From: Streptomyces populi
GTDB taxonomy: Bacteria; Actinomycetota; Actinomycetes; Streptomycetales; Streptomycetaceae
Direction of reading: 5' to 3'
DNA: 64,000 nucleotides
Assembly (NCBI RefSeq): GCF_002911015.1
Contig: NZ_KZ626873.1
Coordinates: 21,688-85,687 of the forward strand
The translations under genes and the position numbers were made by a program. The notes beneath the pieces are model-generated. The model was given only the letters and a program-made list of their open reading frames with translations. It made no database searches and was not told where the DNA came from. This document shows positions 49,770-59,476 of this stretch, in pieces (within the stretch, counting starts at the first letter, position 1; every line of letters begins with the position of its first letter).

Positions 49770-50867
49770 CTAGCCCTCGTACCCGCCGTCGTCCTCGTGG
49801 TCGTCGTCCTCGTGGCCGTCCGCGCCGGGGGCCCCGAGGCCCTCCGCCCCGCGGATCGCGTCACGGTACGTCCGCGCCGCCGCCCGCAGCGCCGCCTCGG
49901 GGTCGACGCCCTCGGCCTCGGCCCGGACGGCCATCGCCAGCAGCTCGTACCCCACGCCCTCCCCCGCGGGCAGCGGAACGTCGAGTCCCGCCGTACGCGC
50001 CCGGGACGACAGCTTGGCCGACAGGGCGAGGCCCGGCTGGCCGAGCGGTATGCCCTGGGTGACGGAGGAACGCCGCTTCTCCTCGGCCTTGGTGCGCAGC
50101 CAGTGCTCCCGGACCTCCTCGGGCGTCGTGGCCGTCTCGTCGCCGAACACATGGGGGTGCCGGCGGATCAGCTTGGCGACGATCCCGCCGGCCACGTCGT
50201 CGATCGAGAACGGGGCCTCCGTGTCGTCCTCGGCGATCCGGGAGTGGAACACGACCTGGAGCAGGACGTCACCGAGCTCCTCCCGCAGCTCGTCCCGGTC
50301 GCCCTCCTCGATGGCCTCGACGAGTTCGTACGCCTCCTCCAGGCCGTACTTCGCCAGGCCCTCGTGCGTCTGCCGGGACGACCAGGGGCACTCGGCGCGG
50401 ATGCGGTCCATCACCTGGACGAGGTCGAGCAGGCGGGCGCCCGGCAGGTCGTACGAGGCGGGCAGCAGCTCGAGGTCCGGCATCCGTGTGCGGCCGGAAC
50501 CCGCCAGGCGTGCCAGACCGTCGGTGAGCCGGGGTTCGCCCTCACCGGTGGCGACGACGACCACCGAGCGGCCGCCCGCGCACGCGTCGACCAGCTCCCG
50601 CGCGGTCGGGGCCTCCTCGTCGACCCCGATGCCCGCCTCGCGCAGATACGGCACCTGCGGGTGCGCGCCGTCCGAGCACAGCACCCGGTCGGCACCGCGC
50701 AGCGCCTGCCAGGCCGGCCAGGACAGCAGGCCGGGCGCGACACGGTGGCTGGTGGTGAGCAGGACGATGCGGCCGGGGTCGGCGGCGCTCGCGCCGTCGG
50801 CGGTCATGCCGGCCGCGCTCCCCTCGCCGCCCTGAGCGGCCCCGGTCGGTTCACTGGTTGCGTTCAC
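49770..50867 (-). CDS. mazG: MazG-type nucleoside triphosphate pyrophosphohydrolase
   Basis: A 365-residue protein. An N-terminal part (RIVLLTTSHRVAPGLLSW...) resembles a SAM-dependent tetrapyrrole-methylase-like domain found fused to MazG in actinobacteria. The MazG domain (about 160-290) has ECPWSSRQTHEGLAKYG, LEEAYELVEAIEEGD and EELGDVLLQVVFHS, with the acidic metal-binding residues. It hydrolyses non-canonical NTPs to monophosphates. GTG 50867 was taken; ATG 50807, with GGGGAG upstream, is a credible alternative that would give 345 residues. The acidic tail is disordered. Confidence 0.9.
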   Translation of the reverse strand: MNATSEPTGAAQGGEGSAAGMTADGASAADPGRIVLLTTSHRVAPGLLSWPAWQALRGADRVLCSDGAHPQVPYLREAGIGVDEEAPTARELVDACAGGRSVVVVATGEGEPRLTDGLARLAGSGRTRMPDLELLPASYDLPGARLLDLVQVMDRIRAECPWSSRQTHEGLAKYGLEEAYELVEAIEEGDRDELREELGDVLLQVVFHSRIAEDDTEAPFSIDDVAGGIVAKLIRRHPHVFGDETATTPEEVREHWLRTKAEEKRRSSVTQGIPLGQPGLALSAKLSSRARTAGLDVPLPAGEGVGYELLAMAVRAEAEGVDPEAALRAAARTYRDAIRGAEGLGAPGADGHEDDDHEDDGGYEG

Positions 50868-50992
50868 CCCTCGAACGTAACCCACACCGCGGGCACCCCC
50901 GGAGTTGTCCACAGGGCCCGGGGACACGGCCGGTCCGCCGGCCCGCGAGACCGGTCACGCGGGCCGCGCGGGATCACACGGCCCGCACGGGA

Positions 50993-51652
50993 TCACGCGG
51001 GCTGCGGGCTCGCCGGAGCGGACACCTCGCGCACCCACGGCGTCCTCGCGTCGACGCGGCTGCTCTTCTGGACGTCCCAGGTGCCGTAACGCGGGTTCAG
51101 GTCGACGTGGAGCTCCTCGGACGCGGCGGACATCGCCTTCCAGAAGGCGGCCTTGCCGTCGGTGGTGTTCATGTCGACGCCGAGGGCGGAGGCGAGCTTG
51201 CGGGCCTCGATCTCGGTGCGCAGGCTGTCGTCGAGACGCCTGGGCGCCACGCCGTAGTTCGACAGCCAGGCCGTCTCCAGCGCCTGTGGGCCGCCCGCCT
51301 GCTGTTCGAGGGCCGAGCGCATCTGCTGGGTGTCCTTGCGGGTGACGGTCACGCCGGCGTTCTTCGCCGCCCGGTCCAGGACCCGGTCCAGGACCAGGCC
51401 GTGCAGCGTGTCCCGGGTGAGGGTGCCGGTGCTCGCGACCACCTGCGCGTACTGGGCGTCGTCCTTGCTGGCGGCCCGCTGCGCCGAGCGCACCTCGTCG
51501 ACCCGGCCCTGGAGCTCCGCGACGGTGATCCGGCTGTCGCCGACGACGGCCGCCGCGCCCGGATGGGCGTCGCTGCCACAGCCGGTGAGCAGAGGAGCCG
51601 CGGCGACGATCGCGGCGGAGAGGACGAACGCGGTGCGACGACGGCGGTGCAA
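50993..51652 (-). CDS. SurA-like lipoprotein
   Basis: A 219-residue lipoprotein with lipobox LLTGC and a SurA N-terminal-type chaperone domain (VGDSRITVAELQGRVDEVRS, then helical). No parvulin isomerase domain is visible. The start is the TTG at 51652, with GGGAGG 5 bases upstream; no ATG or GTG fits better. It probably assists folding of exported proteins. mazG is 126 bp downstream on the same strand. Confidence 0.85.
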   Translation of the reverse strand: MHRRRRTAFVLSAAIVAAAPLLTGCGSDAHPGAAAVVGDSRITVAELQGRVDEVRSAQRAASKDDAQYAQVVASTGTLTRDTLHGLVLDRVLDRAAKNAGVTVTRKDTQQMRSALEQQAGGPQALETAWLSNYGVAPRRLDDSLRTEIEARKLASALGVDMNTTDGKAAFWKAMSAASEELHVDLNPRYGTWDVQKSSRVDARTPWVREVSAPASPQPA

Positions 51653-51871
51653 GGAAGCCTCCCGAGGAGATTGTGCGACGGTGCACAAAGTCTTGCGGTG
51701 ATCGATGGTAGGCAGTGGCCCGCCTCTCGGCCAGCCATTCGACCAACGATTCACGACGACTTCGGGCACCGCCGGGCCCGCCCCGCCTCGCGGAACGGTC
51801 GTGCGTCCCGCCCGTACGGGTGACCACGGCCGGTCGACCCGCCGGCTGACCCGCCCCCGACCGTCCCCGCG

Positions 51872-52699
51872 TCAGCCGGTGATGGCGACCGGCGCGTCCC
51901 AGGCGTCGCGGTCCACGGTGATCGTGTAGCCGCCGCGGGTCTCCTTGCTGTTGACCATGTACTGGTGGGCGCGGCTGTGGCCGGGGTACTGGGTGGCGCC
52001 GAACGGCCAGTCGGTGGTCGTGGTGTTCGTCTTGTCCCACAGCGCGTACCAGAGGTTGCCCGGCAGGTCCGTCTTGTCGGTCGCGGTGGCGACGGCCTTG
52101 GCGCTGGAGCTGGTGAAGCCGTAGTACCCGGTGCGGTACGTCTTGGCGTGCAGGGCCTTGTCGAAGGCGCGCACATACGTGAGCACGGCGTCGTTGCAGG
52201 CCTTGTTCGTGAGGTCGTACGGCTCCATGTCGAGGTAGACCGGGCTGCCGGCCTTCATGCCGAGGGCGGCGGCCTTGGCTACCGCGTCCGCGCCGTCGGC
52301 CGCCCCCATGGACGCGGCGGTCGAGGGGGTGAGCTTCTCGGGGCTGCTGCCGGTCTGGCAGGACGGCTGGGCGCCGACGTACAGCGGGATGAGCTTCCAG
52401 CCCAGCGCGCTGACCGACTTCACCCAGGACGCGGTCAGGTTGGGCTGGCTGCACCCGCGGTTCTTGCCGCCGATGTAGACGGCGGCGGCGCCGTAGAAGC
52501 CGGTGTTCCAGGCTTTCATGGCGGCCGACGAGGGCGCCGCGCAGGTGTCGAAGGCGCGGCCCGTGTAGGTTCTCTGGGCCGGCCACGTGGTCGTCGCCAT
52601 CGACGCCTGTGCCGCGATCCCGGCGCCGGCCACGACGGCGGCCCCGGCCACCCCCCACGTGATGTACCGGCGCTTCTTCGACTGACGGTGCTCGGACAT
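51872..52699 (-). CDS. Secreted DUF1906 glycoside-hydrolase-like protein
   Basis: A 275-residue exported protein. After a signal or anchor helix (about 12-32) comes a DUF1906/Rv2525c-like TIM-barrel domain: GRAFDTCAAPSSAAMKAW, FYGAAAVYIGGKNRGCSQPNL, VYLDMEPYDL and HQYMVNSKETRGG. The family resembles glycoside hydrolase 25-type lysozymes and is linked to cell-wall work in mycobacteria. GGTGGA lies before the ATG at 52699. Activity is inferred. Confidence 0.85.
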   Translation of the reverse strand: MSEHRQSKKRRYITWGVAGAAVVAGAGIAAQASMATTTWPAQRTYTGRAFDTCAAPSSAAMKAWNTGFYGAAAVYIGGKNRGCSQPNLTASWVKSVSALGWKLIPLYVGAQPSCQTGSSPEKLTPSTAASMGAADGADAVAKAAALGMKAGSPVYLDMEPYDLTNKACNDAVLTYVRAFDKALHAKTYRTGYYGFTSSSAKAVATATDKTDLPGNLWYALWDKTNTTTTDWPFGATQYPGHSRAHQYMVNSKETRGGYTITVDRDAWDAPVAITG

Positions 52700-52874
52700 G
52701 TGGATCCACCCCTGGTCGTGCCGGTGATGCCGGCCGGTTGTGCGACGAGACGCACGTCGCGCGGAGCGTGACGCACACGGCACGGAACAGAGCGCAACCT
52801 AACCGGCCGCGCATGCCCGTTCGGGAAAGAAAGCCCCTGGAGAGTCACAAGATCCTCTCAGGACACGGCAAAAA

Positions 52875-54401
52875 CTAGCCACGCACCTGCCCCAGCCAGT
52901 GCAGGGCGCTCCGGATCTCGGCCGCGAGCGGGTGTCCGGGGCCGTGCAGGCGCTCCACGTCGTGCAGCAGCCGGGCCAGTGTGTCGTGGGCGGCGGCGCG
53001 GTCGCCGAGCGCCAGCAGCAGGTGGCCGATGCGGCGGCGGACGTCGAGGGCGGTTTCCGGGTCGTCGGCCGTGGACTGGTTCTCGTAGTACGGCAGCAGC
53101 GCCCGGTACTCGGCGAGCGCCGCCGCCGGGTCGCCCAACTGCTCCAGGCACTGGGCGGATTCGTAGCGGTGGCGCAGGGACTGGGGGTCGGCCGGGCCGG
53201 CTTCGGCGGCGCGTTCGTCGGCGAGGCGGCGCAGTTCGGGCAGCGCGCGCCGGTACTGGCCGTCGTCCATGAGCGTGGCCGCGTACTGCTTGCGCAGGGT
53301 GCGCACGACCGGGGAGCGCTCGCCGTGCTGCCGTGCGGCGACGGGCAGGATCGCGCCGAGGACGTCGACGGCCTGGGTGATGCGGCCCTCGCCCAGAAGG
53401 CGCTTCACCTCGTCGACGGCGTCGGCGACGTCTGCCTTCTCCGCGGCCCGCGCCTCGGGGGCGGGCCGGGGCGCGGGCGTGCGCGCGCGGTCCGGCCAGG
53501 GGGCGTGCGGGCGCAGGAAGGGGCGCGTGGGATCGAGCGGCGCCCCGGTGGGTGTTCCGCGCGCGGGCAGGAGCGGCACGAGGTCCTCGTACACCTCCTG
53601 CGCCGAGGCGGGCCGGTGCTGCGGGTCCTTCGCGAGCAGCCGCAGGACCAGGTCCTCCAGCGCCTCCGGTATCTCGGGACGCAGCCGGCGTACGGGCAGC
53701 GGCGGCTCGTACAGGTGCCGGTGCAGCACGCCGAGCGCCGTCGAGCCCTTGAACGGCACGTCGCCGCTGAGCAGTTCGTGCACCAGCACACCGAGCGCGT
53801 ACAGGTCGGTGTACGGGCCCACCGCGCCGCCCATCGCCTGCTCGGGCGCCATGTAGGCGGGCGAGCCGATGGGGGAGCCGGTGTGCGTGAGGCGGGTCGT
53901 GTCGGTGCCCATGACGGAGGCGACCCCGAGGTCGAGCACGGTCACCGTGCCGTCCTGCCTCACCATCACGTTGCGCGGCTTGAGGTCGCGGTGGACGATC
54001 GGCACCGCGTGCACGGCGCTCAGCACGGCGCACAGTTGCGCGGCGACCGCGACCGCCCACTGCCACGGGTAGGGGTCGTGCTCGGCGAGGTGGTCGGAGA
54101 GGTCGGCGCCGTCCACGTACTGCATGACGAGGAACAGCTCCTCGCCCTCGCTGCCCGCGTCGTGCACGGTGACCAGTCCGGGATGGTCGACCTGGGCGGT
54201 CACCCGGCACTCGCGCGCGAAGCGGCGGCGCAGTTCGTCGGCCTCCTGGCCGGCCACCTTGTCGGGGCGCAGCAGCTTCACCGCGACCCGCCGGTCGAGC
54301 CGCTGGTCGTAGGCCGTCCAGACCTGGCCCATGCCTCCCTGCCCGATGAGCGTGGCCAGTTCGTACCGCCCGGCGACGACGTGCCCCGCTTCCCCGGTCA
54401 C
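52875..54401 (-). CDS. Soluble Ser/Thr protein kinase with TPR-like C-terminus
   Basis: A 508-residue Hanks-type kinase. The kinase domain (about 12-275) has the P-loop GQGGMG, K42 in VAVKLL, HRDLKPRN (137-144) and APEQ (185-188). The metal loop reads DLG (157-159) where DFG is usual. A Pro-rich linker (about 275-320) leads to a helical region of TPR type with repeated pairs. No membrane helix is found, unlike PknB. GTG 54401 overlaps the stop of the upstream membrane-protein gene (GTGA), so the pair may form a signalling unit with the membrane protein as an anchor or input. Confidence 0.92.
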   Translation of the reverse strand: MTGEAGHVVAGRYELATLIGQGGMGQVWTAYDQRLDRRVAVKLLRPDKVAGQEADELRRRFARECRVTAQVDHPGLVTVHDAGSEGEELFLVMQYVDGADLSDHLAEHDPYPWQWAVAVAAQLCAVLSAVHAVPIVHRDLKPRNVMVRQDGTVTVLDLGVASVMGTDTTRLTHTGSPIGSPAYMAPEQAMGGAVGPYTDLYALGVLVHELLSGDVPFKGSTALGVLHRHLYEPPLPVRRLRPEIPEALEDLVLRLLAKDPQHRPASAQEVYEDLVPLLPARGTPTGAPLDPTRPFLRPHAPWPDRARTPAPRPAPEARAAEKADVADAVDEVKRLLGEGRITQAVDVLGAILPVAARQHGERSPVVRTLRKQYAATLMDDGQYRRALPELRRLADERAAEAGPADPQSLRHRYESAQCLEQLGDPAAALAEYRALLPYYENQSTADDPETALDVRRRIGHLLLALGDRAAAHDTLARLLHDVERLHGPGHPLAAEIRSALHWLGQVRG

Positions 54402-54997
54402 CGTCCGCCCTCGTGGTCGCCGTCGCGCCGGTCCCCGTGGCTGCGCAGGTAGTCGCTGAGCTCGTCGAGCTCGGCGCGCACCTGGTCGATGCGGGCGGGC
54501 GCGACCCGCTGCGGCGGGGGCTGGAGCACCGGCGGGTACGCCCCCGGTACGGGAGGCGCCGGCTGCGGCACGAGGACGCCCGGGTACGGCGGGGCGGGCG
54601 GCGCGGACAGCGGACCGGCGTACGGCCCGGGCACGGTCCACGGGTGGGTCGGCGCGTACGCCATGGAGCGCCGCCGCTCGTTGTGGAAACGGATGTCGCT
54701 GGTCAGGTAGTACGCGGCGCTGCCGACGCCGAGGAGCAGCGCCACGGTCAGCGCGACATCGCCCCTGCTGTCGCTGTACGGCACCGTGCCGACGACCATG
54801 AGCGCGCCGAAGGACACCGGCAGCGACGCCCAGGCCGCCGCCCAGTCGAACCACCGCCCGCGCTGGACCGCCACCCGGAACAACGGGACACAGGCGAACA
54901 GACCCCACGACAGGATCGCGGAGGAGGCGTACAGCACCCGCAACGCGATGACGGTTACCGCGCCGCGGGTGGGTGGCGTCCCGCCGTGGCCGTACAT
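54398..54997 (-). CDS. Membrane protein coupled to the Ser/Thr kinase
   Basis: A 199-residue protein. Three or four hydrophobic segments lie between residues 12 and 105 (ALRVLYASSAILSWGLFACVPLF, WASLPVSFGALMVVG). A Pro-rich cytoplasmic tail of about 60 residues follows, then a short coiled region (ARIDQVRAELDELSDYLRSHG). GGGAGC lies 6 bases before the ATG at 54997. It shares the membrane-part pattern with the 119-residue protein at 59005. It is coupled to the kinase gene. Confidence 0.8.
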   Translation of the reverse strand: MYGHGGTPPTRGAVTVIALRVLYASSAILSWGLFACVPLFRVAVQRGRWFDWAAAWASLPVSFGALMVVGTVPYSDSRGDVALTVALLLGVGSAAYYLTSDIRFHNERRRSMAYAPTHPWTVPGPYAGPLSAPPAPPYPGVLVPQPAPPVPGAYPPVLQPPPQRVAPARIDQVRAELDELSDYLRSHGDRRDGDHEGGR

Positions 54998-55166
54998 GAC
55001 TGCTCCCGGACCTGGGTTCGATAGGAGTTCGAGCGTATAGCCCGACACGGACGACCGGTCCCGGGTTGTACGCAGCCGTTGTCGTACCGATCACCTCGGA
55101 CGACGCCGCGGGCGGCCGCGAAGGGCGGGCCCCGCGACCCGGGTGACGGGTGGGGGGCGCGGGGCC

Positions 55167-57401
55167 TCAGCCCGGGGGCACCGTCCCGTCCGTCAGCCCG
55201 TCGTACATGCCGCGCACGAGCTGGTCCCCCAGCCTGCCCGCGTGCCTGAGCGCCCGCTCGAACTCGTCGAGCGCGCGGAACCGGGCGCCGTAGCGGCGCT
55301 GTTCGTCCAGCGGGAGCCGCGGCAGTTGCAGCCGGCGCACGTCGAGACGGGTGGCGGTGGACGCGTAACTGCTGGCCTGGCGGTTGTTGGCGGTGCCCCG
55401 CAGGAACCCGGCGAGGAACCACGGGTCGAGCGCCGCGGGATCGGGGCGCAGGAGCACGAGGTTGCGTCCCAGGACGGCGCCCGCCGTCGTGCCGTCGACC
55501 ACCCGGACCACCGAGCCGCCGCCGAGCACCGGCACCACCACGTCGCCCGCCCGTGTCAGCACGGCTTCGTCGTCGCTCTCGGGCAGGGTCCCGGTGGGGC
55601 CGGTGCCGGCGAGGACGTCGTGGTCGGTGAGGACGGGCACCCGCGTGGGGCCGCCGTTGCCGCCCGTACGCATCACCAGGGCGCTCCCGCGGGCGAGCTC
55701 GCCGACGGTGGTGAGCGGCCAGCGGGCGGGCCCCGCCGTCGTGGCGGGAGGAGGAGTGAGACCGGTGACCAGGCGCAGCGTCTCGTCGAGGCACTCGCGC
55801 ACGGCCGCGAGCTGCTCGGCGCCGTCGGCCGCCGCCGGGGGCGGGAGGTGGCGGGCCGGGGCGAGGTCGACGTCGTCGTCGAGGAGTTCGATGACGGGCA
55901 CGGAACGCGCCAGACCGGGCCGCTCCTGGAGGGTGCCGTCCCGGTCGTGGGCCCGCCAGGCGTCGAGCACGACGTCCCTGACGGCCCCCCAGTCGGGACC
56001 GCCGCGCCCCTCGCCGGCGAACTGCCCGGTGTCGGCGAGCAGCACCTCGGGCCGGCCGGGCGCCTTCTCGGGCCGGCGCAGCACCCACAGGTGCAGGGGG
56101 ATGTTGTACGGGGCCGCCGCGCCGACCGGAAGCGCGACGACGGCCCGCAGCGCGCCGCGGCGCAGCAGGTCGGCGCGGATGCGGCGGCCGGAACGGCGGG
56201 AGGCCGTCGCGGGCGGCATGAGCAGGACGGCGGTGCCGCCGTCCCGCAGCCGGGCCAGCGCGTGCTGCACCCAGGCCAGCTCGGACTCGGCACGGGCCGG
56301 GAAGCCGTACTCCCAGCGGGGGTCGTAGGCCAGTTCGTCATGACCCCAGTTGCGTTCGTTGAACGGGGGGTGGCACAGGACGGTGTCGGCGCGCAGCCGC
56401 GGGAAGGCGTCGGCACGCAGGGTGTCGCCGACGGCCGCGCGCACGGTGGCCGGGCCGTGCAGGGCGAGCCGGAGCGCGGTGAGCGCCGCGAGTTCGGGGG
56501 CGCTGTCCTGGGCGTGGAGTTCCTGGCCGGGGCGGGCGTCGAGGGCGCGCAGCAGGGCGCCGGTGCCGCAGGCCGGGTCGAGGACGGTGCGGGCGGGGCC
56601 GGCGAGGTCGGCCATGAGGCGGGCGAGCTCGGTGGGGGTGGGCGTGTACTGGCGCGGGTTGGCGTCGAGGTGCCGTCCGAGCAGGAACTCGAAGGCCTGG
56701 CGGGCACCCAGCTCGGCGGCGAGTTCGGCCACACCGCGGAGGAGGGGGGCGGAGGGGAGCAGTTGGGGGCCGGTGGGGAGGTGCACCGCGGCGGCGGGGG
56801 CTGGGACCGCGGGGGCGGCGGGGCCTGCGGGGGCTGTGAGGGCTGTGAGGGCTGTGTGAGCGGCAGGGGTGTGCGGGGCCGGCGATCCTCCTGGACCGCC
56901 TTCCGGGGTGTTCACAGTCACCGGTGGGTTCACCGTAACCGGTCGGTTCACAGCCGTCGAGGACGCCGTGTCCGTTTCGGCGTGAACACCCCGTTCGCCT
57001 CGCACCGGGCCGAACCGCGGGGTGACGGCCTGCTCCAGCGCGGTCGGCAGCAGCGCGGCGAGGCGCTCGTCGGAGCCGGCGCTCGCCTCGAGCCAGCTCG
57101 CCGGCCGGTCGTGGATGAGCAGCAGCACGTAGCCGGCGTGGGTGAGTGCGGCGGCCGGGCCCTCGGGGTGGCCGACGAGTTGCTGCCAGACGCGTTCCCG
57201 CAGGGGCACTTCGGCGAGTTTCCCCTGGTCGCGCAGCCAGGTCTCGACCTCGGCGCGGGCGAACGACGGGCTGGTCTCCGTGCCGCCGACGGGCTTGGGG
57301 AAGTCGGCGTGCCGACGGCGCCAGTTGCTCACGGCCGCGCGGCCGACGCCGGCCAGCCGTGCGATTCCGGCGGCGGTCACCTCGGTCGCGTTGTCCTGCA
57401 C
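55167..57401 (-). CDS. HTH - N6-adenine methyltransferase - specificity-domain fusion
   Basis: A 744-residue protein. Residues about 9-65 are a helix-turn-helix (AAGIARLAGVGRAAVSNWRRR). A Pro/Ala/Thr linker (about 145-215) follows. The type I HsdM-like methyltransferase domain (about 215-520) has motif I DPACGTG (275-281). Motif IV, normally NPPF or NPPY, reads HPPF (344-347). The C-terminal part (about 560-740) resembles a type I specificity (target-recognition) half (LTTVGELARGS...; LRLPRLPLDEQRRYG-like end). GAGGGG lies before the GTG at 57401. No restriction subunit is adjacent. Whether it methylates DNA is uncertain because of the motif IV change. Confidence 0.85.
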   Translation of the reverse strand: MQDNATEVTAAGIARLAGVGRAAVSNWRRRHADFPKPVGGTETSPSFARAEVETWLRDQGKLAEVPLRERVWQQLVGHPEGPAAALTHAGYVLLLIHDRPASWLEASAGSDERLAALLPTALEQAVTPRFGPVRGERGVHAETDTASSTAVNRPVTVNPPVTVNTPEGGPGGSPAPHTPAAHTALTALTAPAGPAAPAVPAPAAAVHLPTGPQLLPSAPLLRGVAELAAELGARQAFEFLLGRHLDANPRQYTPTPTELARLMADLAGPARTVLDPACGTGALLRALDARPGQELHAQDSAPELAALTALRLALHGPATVRAAVGDTLRADAFPRLRADTVLCHPPFNERNWGHDELAYDPRWEYGFPARAESELAWVQHALARLRDGGTAVLLMPPATASRRSGRRIRADLLRRGALRAVVALPVGAAAPYNIPLHLWVLRRPEKAPGRPEVLLADTGQFAGEGRGGPDWGAVRDVVLDAWRAHDRDGTLQERPGLARSVPVIELLDDDVDLAPARHLPPPAAADGAEQLAAVRECLDETLRLVTGLTPPPATTAGPARWPLTTVGELARGSALVMRTGGNGGPTRVPVLTDHDVLAGTGPTGTLPESDDEAVLTRAGDVVVPVLGGGSVVRVVDGTTAGAVLGRNLVLLRPDPAALDPWFLAGFLRGTANNRQASSYASTATRLDVRRLQLPRLPLDEQRRYGARFRALDEFERALRHAGRLGDQLVRGMYDGLTDGTVPPG

Positions 57402-57592
57402 TCGCCTCGCCCCTCTCGCCCCGACTCGCCCCTGTGTGACGCCGAGCATACCGACGCGGGCAAGATCTGCCCGTTCACGCCACGCACGCAAGATATCGCG
57501 TGAACCGTGTTGACTCGATTCACAGCCTCTGGTCTTATTGACCCAGCGAACGAGCGGCCGCCATCACGGCGTCCGCCGGGGAGGGAACAGCC

Positions 57593-58024
57593 GTGGGCAT
57601 GAAGGGCAGGGCCGCACTGAGTGCCACCGTGGGCCTCGTCGTCATCGGCGTCGTCTCGGCGAACGCAGGCAGCGCCGACCACGGCCGTACGGCCGACGGC
57701 ACCGACAGGGGCCCTTCGGCGTCCACGACTCCACGGCCCGGCACCCGGCAGCACACCGGCACGGCCGACACGGCCGGAAAGGGAAGGGCCGCGTTCACGG
57801 GGACCGGCGACTTCCGGGTCGGCCCGGACGTCGAACCCGGCACCTACCGCACCACCGGCAACACCACCGGCTCCTGCCACTGGGAACGCTCCAAGGACCC
57901 CGGTCGCGGCCCGGCCTCGCTCATCGCGGAAGGCGACGTCACCGGCACGGCCGTCGTCACGATCAGCCGCGAGGACACCTACTTCAGGACGTCCGGCTGC
58001 GGGACCTGGAAGAGAACCGGCTGA
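57593..58024 (+). CDS. Small secreted protein, unknown function
   Basis: A 143-residue protein with a signal peptide (VGMKGRAALSATVGLVVIG, ending near ANA). A disordered Thr/Arg/Gly region is followed by a compact C-terminal domain of about 75 residues with two cysteines (GTYRTTGNTTGSCHWERS..., FRTSGCGTW). GGGGAGGG precedes the GTG at 57593. It starts a run of exported proteins; no function is known. Confidence 0.8.
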   Translation: MGMKGRAALSATVGLVVIGVVSANAGSADHGRTADGTDRGPSASTTPRPGTRQHTGTADTAGKGRAAFTGTGDFRVGPDVEPGTYRTTGNTTGSCHWERSKDPGRGPASLIAEGDVTGTAVVTISREDTYFRTSGCGTWKRTG

Positions 58025-58193
58025 CCCGTCGCCGTACGCCCGGCCCGCCGACGCCGCACCGGCGGCGCGAGCACCTCAGGACATCGCACCACACCGACCG
58101 TGCGCGACCCGCGCGTCCACGGTCCCGCAACCGAAAGCACCGCCCGGACGGGCGCTCGCCCGTTCCGACCTCATCTCCGAAGGACAGATCCCG

Positions 58194-58916
58194 ATGCGTC
58201 ACCTCCCCTTCGCGGCCAAGGCGCTGCTCGCCGCCGCCGTGCTCCCGCTCGCCCTCACCGCCTGCTCCTCCTCGACCGACGGCACCTCGGACACGGCCGC
58301 CACGGCGAAGAAGCCGTCCAAGGACCCCAACGCCGGTCTGCTGACGGGCGCGCAGCTCAAGAAGGCACTGGCGCCCGCCTCCTTCTTCGCCGCCGGTTTC
58401 GCGGTGGACCCGAGCGGCGCGCGGGACACCGGCACCACGTACACCGCGCCGAGCTCCTCGCCCGTGGCGAAGCCCGACTGCAAGCTGCTCGGCGGTACGA
58501 GCTGGATAGCGATCACCGGCGCCTCGGGCGTCTCCTTCGCCCAGAACGACTACGTCAACAAGAACACGTCCGAGGACATCGCCCAGGAGATCGACACCTT
58601 CCGCGGCACGACCGCGGCGAAGGTGATGGCGGACCTGAAGAAGGCCGTCGGCTCCTGCGCGACCTACACCGACGCGGACACGCACACCAAGGTGAAGGTC
58701 GCCGGTGCCGACACCGCCGGTCTCGGCGACGCGGCCTACACGATCACCCTGACCAACAGCGCCTGGGAGAACGGGTCGACCCTGATCGCCGCGCAGTCCG
58801 GGACGGACGTCGTCACGGTGATGTCCACCGACGGACACGACAACGGCGCGGCCACGGCGAAGAAGCTGACCGCCCGGATCGTGACCTCCCTGAAAGCCGA
58901 ACACGAGCACGCGTGA
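58194..58916 (+). CDS. Lipoprotein with a sensor-like domain
   Basis: A 240-residue lipoprotein with lipobox LALTAC. The rest is a soluble extracellular domain (LLTGAQLKKALAPASFFAAGFAVD..., two cysteines, QNDYVNKNTSEDIAQEIDTF) of the type found in PknH-like or DUF3558-like sensor lipoproteins of actinobacteria. AAGGAC precedes the ATG at 58194. It probably binds a surface or envelope ligand; this is inferred. Confidence 0.82.
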   Translation: MRHLPFAAKALLAAAVLPLALTACSSSTDGTSDTAATAKKPSKDPNAGLLTGAQLKKALAPASFFAAGFAVDPSGARDTGTTYTAPSSSPVAKPDCKLLGGTSWIAITGASGVSFAQNDYVNKNTSEDIAQEIDTFRGTTAAKVMADLKKAVGSCATYTDADTHTKVKVAGADTAGLGDAAYTITLTNSAWENGSTLIAAQSGTDVVTVMSTDGHDNGAATAKKLTARIVTSLKAEHEHA

Positions 58917-59004
58917 CCTGCCGGATGGGAGTATGGCGCCCCCGGGCGGTTTCTCGGGAGCCCGGGAATCCTCTCGGGGGTTCGATGCGGTATTCGGGGG
59001 CGTG

Positions 59005-59364
59005 ATGCACAAGCGCTTGGAAGCCGGCTGGTTCCAGCGGCTGGCGTGGTCGGTTCTGGCGGTCGGTTCGGTCGGCCTGCTGGTATGGGTGCCTTTCCTG
59101 TACGTGGCGATCCGCCGGGGCCGGGGGGCCGACTGGGGCGCCTTCGGCGCGTTCGCGCTCTACGAGGTGGGGTCGCTGTCGCTGGCGGACCTCCCGGCGG
59201 GCAAGGGGGACACGGCCCTGGGACTGATCGCCATCTCCTGCCTGGCCCTGGCCGTATGGCTGCTGCTGGGCCCGCTGTTCGACAAGCCCACCCCGCGGAA
59301 CGCCATGGCCGGCGCGGGCGGCCCCTGGGCGGCCCAGACGCCCGGCAACCCGTACATGCGCTGA
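59005..59364 (+). CDS. Small membrane protein
   Basis: A 119-residue protein with hydrophobic segments at about 13-34, 50-62 and 72-92, and a Gly/Pro-rich tail. Its core (WVPFLYVAIRRGRGADWGAFGAF) resembles the membrane part of the kinase-coupled protein (CVPLFRVAVQRGRWFDWAAAW). GGGGG lies before the ATG at 59005. Function is unknown. Confidence 0.75.
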   Translation: MHKRLEAGWFQRLAWSVLAVGSVGLLVWVPFLYVAIRRGRGADWGAFGAFALYEVGSLSLADLPAGKGDTALGLIAISCLALAVWLLLGPLFDKPTPRNAMAGAGGPWAAQTPGNPYMR

Positions 59365-59476
59365 CACCTCCCGGCGAGGCCCCGGAACCGGGGCCCTGCC
59401 GGTCACGCGCCGACGCGCACCGGGACCGCCGCGGGGCGACGGCCCCGCCTCGCACCACAGCACCTTCCCGCTCGTG

